Assembly (NCBI GenBank): GCA_012295225.1
Contig: WMKK01000018.1
Coordinates: 224,898-288,897 of the forward strand
Length of the DNA stretch: 64,000 nucleotides
Source of the DNA: Ostreococcus mediterraneus
Taxonomy: Eukaryota > Chlorophyta > Mamiellophyceae > Mamiellales > Bathycoccaceae
Direction of reading: 5' to 3'
Part shown: positions 20,714 through 30,617 of the stretch, one piece after another
How the letters are laid out: every line of letters begins with the position of its first letter
Numbering within the stretch: position 1 is the stretch's first letter
Made by a program: the position numbers and the translations under genes
Notes under the pieces: model-generated
Databases searched by the model: none
What the model was told of the DNA's origin: nothing
The model's input: only the letters and a program-made list of their open reading frames with translations

Positions 20714-22138
20714 ATGCCGCAGCGCGTCGTCATCATCGGCGGTGGCGCCGCCGGAACCGCCGCCGCGTGGGCGCTCACGCAGCGCGACGTCGACGTGGAT
20801 GTCGAAATTCTCGAATGCGCGCCTGCGCTCGGCGGTGTGGCCACCACGGAGCGCATACGGGACGTGAGCTTGGACGAATCTGCGTCATCGTCATGCGTCA
20901 TCAATGACGGCGTGCAAGGCGGCGCGACGAGCTACGCGAACACGCTCGCGCTCATGCGCGCGTGCGACGTGGCGCAGCCGCATTGGGTGAACGTCAAGGT
21001 GTCTTTTGGCAAGGGGGCGAACAATTGGAAGAATACGTGCGAGAGCGCTTTAATCGCATCATTGGCGAAAGATGTCAAGAAATTTAAGCGCACGCTGCGC
21101 TGGATATCGCGGTTTGAAGTCATCTACGCGTTTATTTCCGTCGAACGCGCGCTTCGAATGCATGGACATTCAAAGGAATTTAGGGACCGGGTGGTGTATG
21201 CGACGACGGCGTTGTTTTTTGGGACGGGGAATCAGACGAAGAATGTATCGAGCGTGTTGCTGGCTCGAGTCTTCAACGACGACAGGCTTCGGTTGTACGA
21301 GTACGACGACGAGAGATTTATGAGTAGCGCACCGAGGATGTTTGCGTTTCCTGAATTTGGGACGATGTATGGGAATATTGGAGATGCGATTGTGAAGAGA
21401 GGTGGGGCGGTGACGGTGTCGGCGCGAGTGACGGCGGTGGAGCGCGGGAGGCGAGGCGCTCGGGTGACGTTTATCGACGCCTCGGGCGCGAAACGCGTTC
21501 GGGAATGCAATAAAGTTATATTCGCATGTAATACCGAGCAGAGCGAGGCGATGCTCAATGCAGGGTCGGGGACGTCGTTTATGGAGCGTAAGATTTTTAG
21601 AAACATCAAGTATTACGATGATGTGTCGGTGACGCATCGAGACGAGGCGTACATGCGTCGGCATTACGACGTCGCCGAAGACGGAAGCGACATGTACTTT
21701 ATCAAAACATACGATGATGACGCGTCTAAAGTAGAAATGTCCTTTGATTTGACAGCGTATCAACCATTTGCCAAGGGTGCGTCGGGCGAGCGCGTGTATC
21801 AGAGCATCTTTTTGAACGCGGCGGACGAAGCGGCAAAGTGGACCAAGGATGACATCGATCCCGGCGCCGTCGTGCTCACAAAATGGTGGCGTCAATTCGG
21901 GCACACCGTGCGACATTTCACGCGCGCCGTGCCATTCTGGCGCTTCGTGCAGAATAAACGCCGCACGCTCTACGCCGGATCGTATACGTTGGTGAATACG
22001 CACGAAATAGCCGTGTTAAGCGGGTTTGCCGCCGCGCATCGATGCGGCGCTCCGTATCCGTTTCCCGACGACGACCTCGCCGCGCATCAATTCGACACCT
22101 ATCTCGCCATCAATCACGGCGTCAAGCGTCGACGATAG
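20714..22138 (+). CDS. FAD-dependent amine oxidase-like oxidoreductase
   Basis: A 474-residue protein from MPQRVVIIGGGAAGTAAAWA, a dinucleotide-binding motif at the very N terminus, followed by the acidic strand end EILECAPALGGVA. The C-terminal FAD-contact segment RTLYAGSYTLVNTHEIAVLS, then GFAAAHRCGAPYPF, is typical of flavin amine oxidase/phytoene-desaturase-like enzymes. The substrate cannot be read from the sequence. The frame is open upstream to Met codons at 20552 and earlier; that extension is Arg-rich and includes a run of Asp, and would nearly touch the PUS1 start. A transit peptide in the extension is possible. Confidence 0.85.
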   Translation: MPQRVVIIGGGAAGTAAAWALTQRDVDVDVEILECAPALGGVATTERIRDVSLDESASSSCVINDGVQGGATSYANTLALMRACDVAQPHWVNVKVSFGKGANNWKNTCESALIASLAKDVKKFKRTLRWISRFEVIYAFISVERALRMHGHSKEFRDRVVYATTALFFGTGNQTKNVSSVLLARVFNDDRLRLYEYDDERFMSSAPRMFAFPEFGTMYGNIGDAIVKRGGAVTVSARVTAVERGRRGARVTFIDASGAKRVRECNKVIFACNTEQSEAMLNAGSGTSFMERKIFRNIKYYDDVSVTHRDEAYMRRHYDVAEDGSDMYFIKTYDDDASKVEMSFDLTAYQPFAKGASGERVYQSIFLNAADEAAKWTKDDIDPGAVVLTKWWRQFGHTVRHFTRAVPFWRFVQNKRRTLYAGSYTLVNTHEIAVLSGFAAAHRCGAPYPFPDDDLAAHQFDTYLAINHGVKRRR

Positions 22139-22319
22139 ATTACATGAATCATTACATTACATTACATCCTAGTCTACATTTAGATTTCAATTCAATTGCG
22201 ATTCACGCTACATAACACACAACAACGACGACCAAAGACGAGGAAAACGTTTCAAATTCCGCGCGCGCGTCTTCGCGTTTCGCGAATTCGACGCGCATCC
22301 CCCACACACCATTACACAC

Positions 22320-22793
22320 TCACAACTCCACATCATCACCAATCACATCCGCCCGATTCGCACACGTCGTCTTTGCCCGCAAACACATCGTACACACCTT
22401 CCGGCCGCCCTTCGGAGGCGAGTAGTGTCCGCGTCGATGCGTCTCGAGCACGCTCTTCACATCCACCACATCCGTCCCTTGACAATCCCACAGCGGGTAC
22501 GTCCCCCCCCGCGCGCGCGTGGCGTCAAACCAACGCACGACGAGCTCATTCGCACGCGCGTTCGCGCGCACGCGGACGATTTCGCCGCACCATACCTCGT
22601 TTTTGGGACCCTTGACGGTGATTTCTTGACCTCGTTCGACATCCGATTTCGTGAGTTTCGGCGCGGATTTGCCACCGCCGCGGCGCGGTGTGCGCGGTGT
22701 GTGCGCGGTGCGCGGTGCGGGCGATGACGGTGCGTTCGCGCGCGCGGTGGCGGCGGAGGCGCGGCGCGGTGCGCGTTTAGGATGGCGCGACAT
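22320..22793 (-). CDS. Small basic protein with SH3/Tudor-like core, function unknown
   Basis: A 157-residue protein. The first 50 residues are Arg/Ala/Pro-rich. Residues about 52-115 (RGQEITVKGPKNEVWCGEIV, then ELVVRWFDATRA and YPLWDCQGTDVVDVKSVL) read like a small beta-barrel of the SH3, Tudor or PWWP-like type: short strands with W and G at turns. The C terminus carries KVCTMCLRAKTTC, which could be half of a zinc-binding motif. I do not recognise the family. It is divergent from the pentapeptide-repeat gene, with 145 bp between the starts. Confidence 0.6.
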   Translation of the reverse strand: MSRHPKRAPRRASAATARANAPSSPAPRTAHTPRTPRRGGGKSAPKLTKSDVERGQEITVKGPKNEVWCGEIVRVRANARANELVVRWFDATRARGGTYPLWDCQGTDVVDVKSVLETHRRGHYSPPKGGRKVCTMCLRAKTTCANRADVIGDDVEL

Positions 22794-22938
22794 GGAGTGG
22801 CGTCACATGCATCGCTCGCCGCACACATCGCCTCGCTGCGTCGACCCACCGACGGCGACGACGCCGAAGACGACGACGATGATGACGCACGCGATGACGA
22901 CGCACGCGACGACGCCGTGCGCGAGAGAGAGACGCGCG

Positions 22939-23532
22939 ATGACGACGACGAGACGCGCGAAGACGATGGCGATGGCGATGACGTCTGCGCGCGCGGTGGG
23001 TGAACCATCGTCCCTGGCGTTGCCCGCGCGCGCGCACGGGGCGATCGCGCGCGCGGTATCCGTCGCCGCGAGCGTGCTCGTCGCGTTCGCGATGCCGCAC
23101 GCCGCGCTAGCGATTCCACAGACGAGCGAATGTGCGACGAATAGTTGCGATGGGTACGACTACAGCGGGAAAGATTTCAGCAAAACGGGCGAATACTTCA
23201 CCAAGGGCTCACTGAAGCGCGCAAACTTTAACGATACGAATTTAACTGGCGTGACGTTGTTTGGGGCGGATTTATCCAACGCGACGTTTGTGAATGCGAA
23301 TCTGACGAATGCGAATTTGGGGCAGTGCAACTTGACGGGGGCGAATTTTACAAACGCCGTGTTGAGCGGGGCGATTGTGAGCTCGGCGAATTTGGACGAT
23401 GCAATCATAACGAATAGCGATTGGACGGATGTGATCGTGCGTAAAGATGTACAGACGGCGTTGTGTAAGGTTGCGGATGGGTCGAATCCGGTGACTGGGG
23501 AGATTACCGCGCTTTCGTTGTTGTGTCCGTGA
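22939..23532 (+). CDS. Thylakoid lumen pentapeptide-repeat protein
   Basis: A 197-residue protein. A bipartite targeting region runs from a basic leader (MTTTRRAKTMAMAM) to a hydrophobic stretch ending MPHAALA, a typical thylakoid signal cleavage site, with the mature protein starting IPQTSECATN. The mature part is built of A(N/D)LxX pentapeptides: LKRANFNDTNLTGVTLFGAD, LSNATFVNANLTNANLGQCN, LTGANFTNAVLSGAIVSSAN, forming a right-handed beta-helix. It resembles Arabidopsis lumenal 17.4-kDa proteins (TL17 type), whose exact role is unsettled. Several in-frame Mets exist upstream (for example 22795); the chosen one gives a normal-length leader. Confidence 0.85.
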   Translation: MTTTRRAKTMAMAMTSARAVGEPSSLALPARAHGAIARAVSVAASVLVAFAMPHAALAIPQTSECATNSCDGYDYSGKDFSKTGEYFTKGSLKRANFNDTNLTGVTLFGADLSNATFVNANLTNANLGQCNLTGANFTNAVLSGAIVSSANLDDAIITNSDWTDVIVRKDVQTALCKVADGSNPVTGEITALSLLCP

Positions 23533-24551
23533 GAGCGCGGCGAGGGTGAGGATTTTTTTGCGCGCAAACAGAATTGTATTACGAACACGATTATATGCTT
23601 AATTTACAATTGAATGTGATGGAACACACACGCACACACTCGTCCGTCCGTCGAAAAAAGAAAGAAAGAAAAGATCGGAGTACTAGCACCGTTGTCTCTT
23701 CGTCGCCGAAGCTCTGTTGACCGTCGTGAGAATGACAGGTTATTTCGTCATTTCTTTTCCTTCTTCCTTCCGTGCGTTCGGCGCTGACTCGTGTTGTGTT
23801 GCGCGCATGTGCGTCGACTATTCGTGACATATCGTGTACGCGCGCGCGCTAATGTCTAAAACTACGAAATTCTACATGAATAATAATCGCTGCACACGTC
23901 GAGACGGAGAAGAAAAAATACGACGACGTTAATCTCGCGGCAAGCTGTTTTAAGACACGTCGTTGCAGCACAAAAACACAAAGCCTCAGACAGCGGCAGA
24001 ACCGCAATTTTTGTGCCAAGCCGAGAACGGATTCTCATACGCTGCGATTGAGGAAGGTTCGCCTGGAAATCCAGATTCCCCAACAACGTACTGCACTACA
24101 CATCGATAGCTGCATCATCGGCTTGAGATTTGTGTTCGCCAAACACGGCGGCGTAATGAAGAAAATAATTCGATTGCTCAGAGAAAGGAGAAGTCGTTTT
24201 GAAGTTGTTATGCGCACAGGCCAAGCCTACTAACAAACAGCCTCGAGGTTATGCATCACCGCAATCGAATCACATCCAACATCAAAACCGTCGCCGCGTC
24301 ATTGCGCGTCACATTCTTTGTTCTTTAGCGACGCACCTATTGATTGATACGATAATGTACATTGGGACGTCGTCTTGTTCACAAATTAAACTGCTGCGAG
24401 GAATGAGACAAATTTTGTAAGTCACTGAACGCTTCGCGTCAACATTCGACAAGGCCAAAGGTAAGGCGTGGAGAGAGAAGTGTAAGCCCGGTTTCCAGAA
24501 CTGTCAGCATCGGGGCCGAGGTAGTAAGATCTCCTCCCCGCTGGAATTCAG

Positions 24552-24581
24552 AATGCGAGCCCGTTTATTTACGGGCTGATT
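24552..24581. other. Short hairpin inside a possible structured RNA
   Basis: AGCCCG and CGGGCT flank a T/A-rich loop, giving a perfect 6-bp stem. Nearby, a similar motif of the form AGCCCGG-n-TTTCCAG occurs twice (about 24486 and 24630). This may be a structured non-coding RNA or just an insertion remnant. I could not match it to U1-U6, SRP, RNase P or telomerase RNA. Confidence 0.25.
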
Positions 24582-25305
24582 AACGCCGAACTATGGATAA
24601 AGTTCCATGTCCAGCTGCCTGAAGTAACAGCCCGGAATTTCCAGTCGCGCGCGAAATCGCGTGATTGAGAAAATGTCTGGTCTCTGTGTCCTCACGCGGC
24701 GGTTAGCGGCCGGTAAAGATAGCGAGAAACCAGTTGCGTGGCCGACAACCGAAGCTTCGATTCAACGGGACGACCTATCGATGTAGCTTCTAGGGAACGG
24801 GGCGAGAAGACACTGACAGAGCCTAGTGCCCAACTAAGCGAAGCAAAACGAAAAGGGAAAAACAACAGCAACAACACGAGCACAGTGAAACACATAAATA
24901 GATCTGAAGTCGGGTTGTCACACCCATGGTTTGAAGTCTCATAAAGCGAACTTTCGTAAACACGGACCAATGTAATTCGTCATGTCTGAATTCAATGAAT
25001 CCCACCGTTTCACGTTGCGCCGCATGTTATTCGCGGCAAAAAAAGGAAAAGAAAAAAAAAGAAACATGCTTGTCGTCCATTGCGACGCCCACGCAATCAT
25101 CACCAAATCGTAGACGGATCAGCTAATACTGGCAAGTATAACCGGTAGCATCCGGTCTTCTTGTACTCTTTTCATCTTCGATCAATTGGGGAAAGAAAAT
25201 CCTCATTTCCGTACGTTTTGGTGACAATCGCGCGGTGGCGCGAGCGCGCGTCGAGAACAACGACTAGAAAAAGACGAAACCAATATGGGTTTCATCATCG
25301 ATGCG

Positions 25306-25313
25306 TATAAAAA
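25306..25313 (+). promoter_or_regulatory. TATA-box-like element
   Basis: TATAAAAA lies in otherwise GC-rich surroundings at the edge of the gene-poor region, followed by a C-rich stretch and then small open frames (for example an ATG at 25550 with 89 codons that I do not recognise). It could drive a short or non-coding transcript rightward. Support is motif only. Confidence 0.3.
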
Positions 25314-26216
25314 CTAGTCACAACGCAATCGCACAATCACATCCACGTGCACGTACCTCGCAAACAAAATCTCGTCTCGTCTCGTCGGTTCGCGACCCCG
25401 TCGCTCCGCCCTGCTCGTTTCGCGCGCGCGCCCAACCGCCCTTCCTCGTCAGTACACACAACTCATCCATCCAACATCGCACAACCCATCCATCCATCTC
25501 GCTCTTCCCACGCGCGCACGACACGACGACGACGCATTCGCTCAGACAAATGTCGTGTATATGGAACAAGTCTCTTCAAAGCCGAGGCTCAAAGCGAGCT
25601 GGGTTTGCGGTTCAATCATCACCGCGACTGCCGTCGTCGTATCGCGCGCTCGCCACGAAACCTCGCACCGACGCGATCGAGTGCGAGCGCGTCATCATAT
25701 TCATCCATCGCGCGCCGTCGTACGTCCGTGCGTGCGGCGACAGCGATGCGAACGGCGTCCAACCCGCGCATTCCAACGTGGCGGCGGCTGCGGCGCCCGT
25801 GCGGTCCGATGTGTAATCATGTAAAGAACCAATCAGCATCACGCCGAAACGTGCATATGACTGGGGCGGCATGTCGTGTCTTCATACCGCACGTCGCATC
25901 GCCGCTCGCGCCGTCGCATGCGCGCGCATGTCGCACGCACACGCGCACATGATGAATGCGCGCACACCGCGGTTGGCGGCGTGGTCCCGATCTCGACGAA
26001 TCGCGCGCCGTACCTCGTTCGTCGAGCGCGATCGCGCGCATTGCAGCGCGCTGAAACGCGCGTGATTTATGCGTTCATCTGTTCGTGCGCATCGCGGCGC
26101 GCGTGAGACGTCGACGACGGCGCGCGTCGGCGTCGCGTAATGCCGCAGACCTGGGCTCACGCGTCCGAAACCACCCACTGCAGAAAACGCACGTCGTCAC
26201 TGTGCGACGCGGCGCG

Positions 26217-26372
26217 ATGTCGTTCAGCGCGCGGCACCAATCGCGCAAGGGTGGGAACGTCGCCATCGCCGGCGCGTTGTTGACGTTTTGCGCGGGGGCG
26301 TATTGGTACACGGTGCAAAAGGTGCGCAAGGATGAGATGGATGTGGCTATCGAGCGGCGCGTTAAGGGGTGA
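26217..26372 (+). CDS. Small mitochondrial membrane protein, COA3/CCDC56-like
   Basis: A 51-residue protein: MSFSARHQSRKGGNVAIAGA, a hydrophobic span (ALLTFCAGAYWYTVQKV) and a charged tail (RKDEMDVAIERRVKG). The pattern N(L/V)xxGxxxxxLxxGxYxYTxxxVxxDE is that of cytochrome c oxidase assembly factor 3, an inner-membrane protein that couples COX1 synthesis to assembly. The protein is very short for a gene, but COA3 proteins are also small. The start is the only Met that precedes the span without a long Arg-rich stretch. Confidence 0.6.
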   Translation: MSFSARHQSRKGGNVAIAGALLTFCAGAYWYTVQKVRKDEMDVAIERRVKG

Positions 26373-26824
26373 TTCGCGCGCGATGCGGGCGCTGGCGTCG
26401 CGGTGCGCGTGCGCGGATGGATGCGTGAGTGATGAGGTGAATTGGTGCGGCACGGTGGAGGGTGTGTAGTGTGCGTACGTTGTAACAACACGGGTTTGTT
26501 TGTCTTTATCATGTGTCCTAAAGACGCGCGCGCCTTCAAACGCGGACGCGAACGCTGTATCCTTGGCGCTGCGACGACGACGACGACGACGATGGGCGTG
26601 CAAACACGAGCGAAACGCGTGCGATATATTTACTCGCGATGGGTGATGCTGAGATGGATTTGGTAAACCATGCGTTCATGCGAATACAAACAATTGAATC
26701 ATTTTTAAGCTCTTCTAAAGCGAGACGGTAGACGCGTTTCCTAAATGCTTCGTCGTCATCCGTCGTCGTACACCCCTCTCACACACATCAAAAACACAAA
26801 ACATAGTTGCGCCGTTGTGTGTTT

Positions 26825-27832
26825 TTAATCTTCGCGCTCCTTCATCTTGAGCACCAAGCTGCACGTGCGCTTGCGAATCGCAAACGGACGCCCTTGCGCG
26901 CGCGGCTGAAATCGCTTCATCGTCGCCCCACCGTCGGCGTAGCACTCTGAAACGTACAATTTCGCCTTGTTCATCCCCAAGTTGTTCTTCGCATTCGACG
27001 CCGCAGAGAAGAGCGCGTTTAAGATTGGTTCGCACGATCTGTACGGCATAAACTCGAGCATAATCAAGCACTCTTCGTACGACTTGCCGCGGATAACGTC
27101 CAACACTCTGCGCACCTTGGACGCCGACATGCGCACGCCGCGCAAGTAGCACACCGCCTCCTTCTCGTCAACCTGTGTACATACATGAAAACAAACACAA
27201 CACGAATTCGTCAGTGTCATATACATTACGGTGCGAACCACGCGTCACAGACGCGCAAACGACCCGCGCGGCCCGCGTCTGGTAAACCCCGCGCAGCAGT
27301 CCCAGGGGTCACCGACATCGTCGCTCAACCCCGTCCCACGCGCTCACGACGACACCGCGTTCCCCCCACACGCGCGCATCGCGCGAGTAAAATTACCACG
27401 CACGCCCTCGCGCGCGCGCGCGCACGCAAAGACGCGCGCGCGCGACGCCAGCGCGCGACGCATCTACCCGCGCGACTTTTCAGGGTTTCACCCACGATGA
27501 CGCGCGAATGCGAATCCACACCCCAGCAGCGCGCGCTCGCGCCCATCGCGCGCCGATCTCGCGATCGAACCATACGCAGCGTAATTCGCAGCGTAACCTA
27601 CCTCCGTCGCCGTCGCCTGCACGTTGGCGCGGTGCGCCGTGGCTTCAATCTTCCGAGCAGCGACGCCGTGCGATTGGCCCTGGCGGCGTGCGGTGCTGAG
27701 CGCTAATTCGCGGCGACCCGCGCCGGTGGAGAACGCGGCGATGCGGGCGCTTTGGTGCGGCTGTGCGGTGCGGGAGTGCATGGCGCACGGCGCGCGGACC
27801 GCGGAGGCGGTGACGGTGAACGCGGCGAACAT
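26825..27832 (-). CDS. RPL22: Plastid ribosomal protein L22 (uL22c), nuclear-encoded, two exons
   Basis: Exons on the minus strand are 27602-27832 and 26825-27172, joined in phase 0 to give 192 residues. Exon 1 is a chloroplast transit peptide (MFAAFTVTASAVRAPCAMHS, Ser/Thr/Ala/Arg-rich) ending NVQATATE. Exon 2 is a complete L22 core: YLRGVRMSASKVRRVLDVIR, GKSYEECLIMLEFMPYRSCE, AASNAKNNLGMNKAKLYVSE, FQPRAQGRPFAIRKRT. The bacterial-type core plus transit peptide indicates the plastid large subunit. The gene is plastid-encoded in many algae, so this is a nuclear-transferred copy. It is divergent from the dicarboxylate translocator. Confidence 0.88.
27173..27601 (-). other. Intron of plastid L22 (429 nt)
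   Basis: Donor GTAGGT, acceptor CACAG, with CTGAC at 27210-27214, about 37 nt before the acceptor. It separates the transit peptide from the ribosomal core, a typical arrangement for genes moved from plastid to nucleus. Confidence 0.85.
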
Positions 27833-28150
27833 GTCGTCGACGACGCGGCGTGGAGTGCGGATGACGCGCGCACTCCTAAACCCTTGCGCGCCAACGCGAC
27901 CGCAAATAAATATGAAGTTCGGACATACGAACAGTACTATATAAATTTATTATGCTATATTAGATGTTTTGATTTATTTAATATCTCGATCTCACAACCT
28001 ACGTATAGTATACATGGATAAGGCTAGTATAGATAACGTGTGGTTTTGAGGACGTCGAGAAGTCGTTACGAAGCCCCCCTCTCTCATGGGCGGGCATTCG
28101 CGGTCGTTGCACGCCATCGCGCGACGCAGCGACGATCGACGATCGACGCA
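27833..28150. promoter_or_regulatory. Divergent promoter region, L22 / dicarboxylate translocator
   Basis: A 318-bp interval between two plastid-protein start codons. Its centre (about 27900-28035) is strikingly A/T-rich for this genome and contains TATATAAAT at about 27938-27946, the best TATA-like core here. Confidence 0.45.
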
Positions 28151-29827
28151 ATGATGCTCTCAACGACGTTCTCCGCGGTGCGCCCGCGCGCGAGCGCGAA
28201 TTCGGCGAAAATGACGACGAAAACGTCCGGAGCCGCGATGGGTTGCACCCACATTCCGAAACCACTGCGCTGCGCGAGCTCATCGGCGCCGCGTCGCGCG
28301 ATGCCGCGCGTAGCGCCGTCGACGCGGCGCGTGATGACCGTCGCGCACGCGTCGTCCGCGGTGGCCATGAGCTCGGCGGCGTCGGCGCCGTCGTCTTCGT
28401 CAAAGTTTGTGTGGAAGGGCGCGGCCGTGGCGCCGCTCGTCGCGAGCGTGAGCGTCGGGTTGATTGTGAATTTCTTGATTCCTCGCCCCGATGCGGTGGT
28501 TCCGCAAGCGTGGGCGTTGTTGTCTATTTTTCTTAGTACCATTAGTGGGTTGGTGCTGAGCCCGTTGCCCGTGGGGGCGTGGGCGTTTATTGGAATGACG
28601 ACGGCGGTGGTGACGAAAACCTTGACGTTTCAAGCGGCGTTTAGCGCGATGACGAATGATGTGATTTGGCTCATCGTGCTCGCGTTTTTCTTTGCCAGAG
28701 GGTTTGTTCGCACTGGTTTGGGTGATCGTGTGGCGACGTTGTTCGTGCGTGCGCTCGGGAAGTCGACGCTCGGGTTATCGTATGGGTTGACGCTTTCAGA
28801 GGCGCTCTTGGCGCCGGCGATGCCGAGCACGACGGCGCGCGCCGGCGGCGTGTACTTGCCGATCATTACGAGCCTGGCCAAGCAAGCTGGCTCTGAACCA
28901 GGCCCGACGTCGAAAAAGCTCGGTGCGTTCTTGGTGCAATCGCAATTGCAATCGAGCGGGCACTCGAGCGCGATGTGCATGACGGCGGCGGCGCAAAATT
29001 TATTGTCGCTCAAGCTCGCCGCGTCTCTCGGCATTGTCGTCGTCTCGCCGTGGTTGACCTGGTTCAAGGCGGCGTGCGTGCCCGCCATCATTGGTTTACT
29101 CGTCACCCCGCTCTTGGTGTACAAATTGTACCCGCCCGAGGTGCAATCGACCCCGGACGCCCCGGCGCAAGCCGCGGCCAAGTTGAAGGAACTCGGCCCG
29201 CTCACGCAAGACGAACTCATGGTGGTTATAACGATGAGCATCACGGTGTTCATGTGGGTTTTCCAACCGTTCGGCATTGCCCCGGTCGTCGCGGCGATGT
29301 TCGGTATGAGCCTCCAACTCGTCTCTGGCGTCATCTCCTGGGCTGAGTGCTTGAACGAAAAGGGCGCGTGGGACACGTTGTTGTGGTTCGCCGTGCTCAT
29401 CGGTATGTCTGCCCAGCTCAACGAGTTGGGTTTCATCAACTATCTCAGCTCCACAGTCGCTGGGGCGTTGACCGCAGCGAACTTAGCCTGGCCACAAGTG
29501 ATGATTTTGCTTCACGGATTTTATTTCGCGATTCATTATCTCTTTGCGTCGCAAACTGCGCAAGTCGCGGCGTTGTCCACGGCGTTTATGGCGATGATGA
29601 TGGCGGCTGGCGCACCCCCCATCTTGGTTGGATTATCCATGGCGTTCCACACCAACTTGTTTGGTGGCATTACGCACTACGCCAGCGGTCAATCTGCGTG
29701 CTATTACGGCGCCGGATTCGTCGAGCTCAAGGATTACTTTCGCCTCGGAGGCATTTGCGGCGTCGTCAACGTGCTCATTTGGGCCATCTTTGGCGGTCTT
29801 TGGTGGAAGGCTATCGGACTCTACTAA
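28151..29827 (+). CDS. DiT1: Plastid 2-oxoglutarate/malate (dicarboxylate) translocator, DASS family
   Basis: A 558-residue protein. The N-terminal 95 residues or so are a Ser/Arg/Ala-rich transit peptide. About 12 hydrophobic spans follow. Family motifs: PVGAWAFIGMTTAVVTKTLTF, ARGFVRTGLGDRVATLFVRA, APAMPSTTARAGGVYLPII, FLVQSQLQSSGHSSAMCMTA (kept short here) and, near the C terminus, TNLFGGITHYASGQSACYYG, all hallmarks of plant DiT/SODiT1. It exchanges 2-oxoglutarate or glutamate for malate across the inner envelope in ammonia assimilation and photorespiration. Start: the first of two adjacent Mets at 28151. Confidence 0.92.
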   Translation: MMLSTTFSAVRPRASANSAKMTTKTSGAAMGCTHIPKPLRCASSSAPRRAMPRVAPSTRRVMTVAHASSAVAMSSAASAPSSSSKFVWKGAAVAPLVASVSVGLIVNFLIPRPDAVVPQAWALLSIFLSTISGLVLSPLPVGAWAFIGMTTAVVTKTLTFQAAFSAMTNDVIWLIVLAFFFARGFVRTGLGDRVATLFVRALGKSTLGLSYGLTLSEALLAPAMPSTTARAGGVYLPIITSLAKQAGSEPGPTSKKLGAFLVQSQLQSSGHSSAMCMTAAAQNLLSLKLAASLGIVVVSPWLTWFKAACVPAIIGLLVTPLLVYKLYPPEVQSTPDAPAQAAAKLKELGPLTQDELMVVITMSITVFMWVFQPFGIAPVVAAMFGMSLQLVSGVISWAECLNEKGAWDTLLWFAVLIGMSAQLNELGFINYLSSTVAGALTAANLAWPQVMILLHGFYFAIHYLFASQTAQVAALSTAFMAMMMAAGAPPILVGLSMAFHTNLFGGITHYASGQSACYYGAGFVELKDYFRLGGICGVVNVLIWAIFGGLWWKAIGLY

Positions 29828-29900
29828 ATATTTAAAAAGCATTTCTTTGTTTCCTTGCTTTTTTTTATAATAATAATACAATCATCATCATCATCATCAT

Positions 29901-30617
29901 CTAAGGCGATACGTACTGGGAAACGCGTTCATTGTCATTCGCGCGCGACGCCGCCAAGTGTCGCGCCTTGAGCCGCTGCACCGCCTTGGACGGTTTCAAG
30001 TCTGCGCGTTTCACCGTATGCACCGTGCCCGCCACCGGACACGGCACCGATGTCTTGCGCCCGAGATAATCCAAAATCGCCGCAGCTTCGTACACGTATC
30101 CTTTCAAATCTTCCAGCGGCTCGTCTAAATCCTCAACCTTTTTCAACGACAGCGGACATTTGGCGTTCTTCACGCCCTTGGCGCCGTCGCCACCGCCGCC
30201 GACAACCATAAATTCCGCATCATCATCAAGCGTATCACCTCCACCGCGCACCGCCGCATCGAACGCCTTGAGCGGCGCGTCGTTCACCGGTGTTCCCGGC
30301 TCCAACGCGCGCGTCTTTGTCTTCAAGTACGACTCGAAATCAAACTCCTTTGCAGACCAGCACTCGTAGTCGCTCTTCAACGCCTCCAACGCCAAGATCT
30401 CCAGCTCCTTCTCGCGCTGTATCGCGCACAGCGCCTGCACCTTGGCGCGCAACGGCGCGGACGACCCGGGCGTGCGCCGTTCCGCGGCTTCCCCAGCCTC
30501 GTTCGCCGCTTCAAACGCGAGCTCCAAGTGCTCAAACTCTTTGCGCACCTCGAGCACGCGCTCTTTGATCTTGCTCTCGACTTGCACGGGGACCAGGCGT
30601 TCGTTGTCGTCGGTCAT
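29901..30617 (-). CDS. NSE2: NSE2/MMS21-like SUMO ligase subunit of SMC5/6 with degenerate SP-RING
   Basis: A 238-residue protein. An N-terminal coiled-coil half (residues 10-110) would pack on SMC5. The C-terminal SP-RING region is recognisable from NAKCPLSLKKVEDLDEPLED, then GYVYEAAAILDYLGRK, then VPCPVAGTVHTVKRADLKPS. In NSE2 the zinc is held by Cys-His of a C-x-H-x-Y-E motif and two later Cys. Here the first pair reads K-G-Y (no Cys, no His) and the last Cys of PVAGC is Thr, leaving only the Cys of PCPVAG. This would be a U-box-like, zinc-free version or a non-catalytic subunit. It is divergent from WASHC3. Confidence 0.78.
   Translation of the reverse strand: MTDDNERLVPVQVESKIKERVLEVRKEFEHLELAFEAANEAGEAAERRTPGSSAPLRAKVQALCAIQREKELEILALEALKSDYECWSAKEFDFESYLKTKTRALEPGTPVNDAPLKAFDAAVRGGGDTLDDDAEFMVVGGGGDGAKGVKNAKCPLSLKKVEDLDEPLEDLKGYVYEAAAILDYLGRKTSVPCPVAGTVHTVKRADLKPSKAVQRLKARHLAASRANDNERVSQYVSP

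Larger units (their letters stand above)
23533..26216. other. Gene-poor region, lower GC than its surroundings
   Basis: About 2.7 kb with no recognisable protein gene, unusual in a window where most gaps are under 300 bp. All open frames are short (under 100 codons), apart from Arg/Pro/Ser-rich readings of simple GC-rich sequence near 25.3-26.2 kb. The first 1.7 kb (to about 25.2 kb) is visibly richer in A/T than the rest, with CA/CT microsatellite-like stretches (23626-23640) and an A/G tract (25037-25066). The part from 24480 to 24660 contains inverted and direct repeats described in the findings. No LTR, terminal inverted repeat or transposase was seen. Confidence 0.6.

Noticed and set aside
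23533-25300. Transposon or retroelement in the gene desert
   Set aside because: No terminal repeats, target-site duplications, transposase or reverse-transcriptase motifs were visible.
25600-25640. Possible tRNA B-box-like sequence
   Set aside because: The flanking bases do not form a T-arm and no A-box or acceptor stem is found.
25301-25816. 171-codon frame following the TATA-like element
   Set aside because: Low-complexity His/Ser/Pro/Arg composition; two other frames over the same stretch look equally good, so no protein claim is made.
27875-27884. Telomere-repeat-like decamer in the L22/translocator promoter region
   Set aside because: A single copy, one base off the plant telo-box; chance is sufficient explanation.
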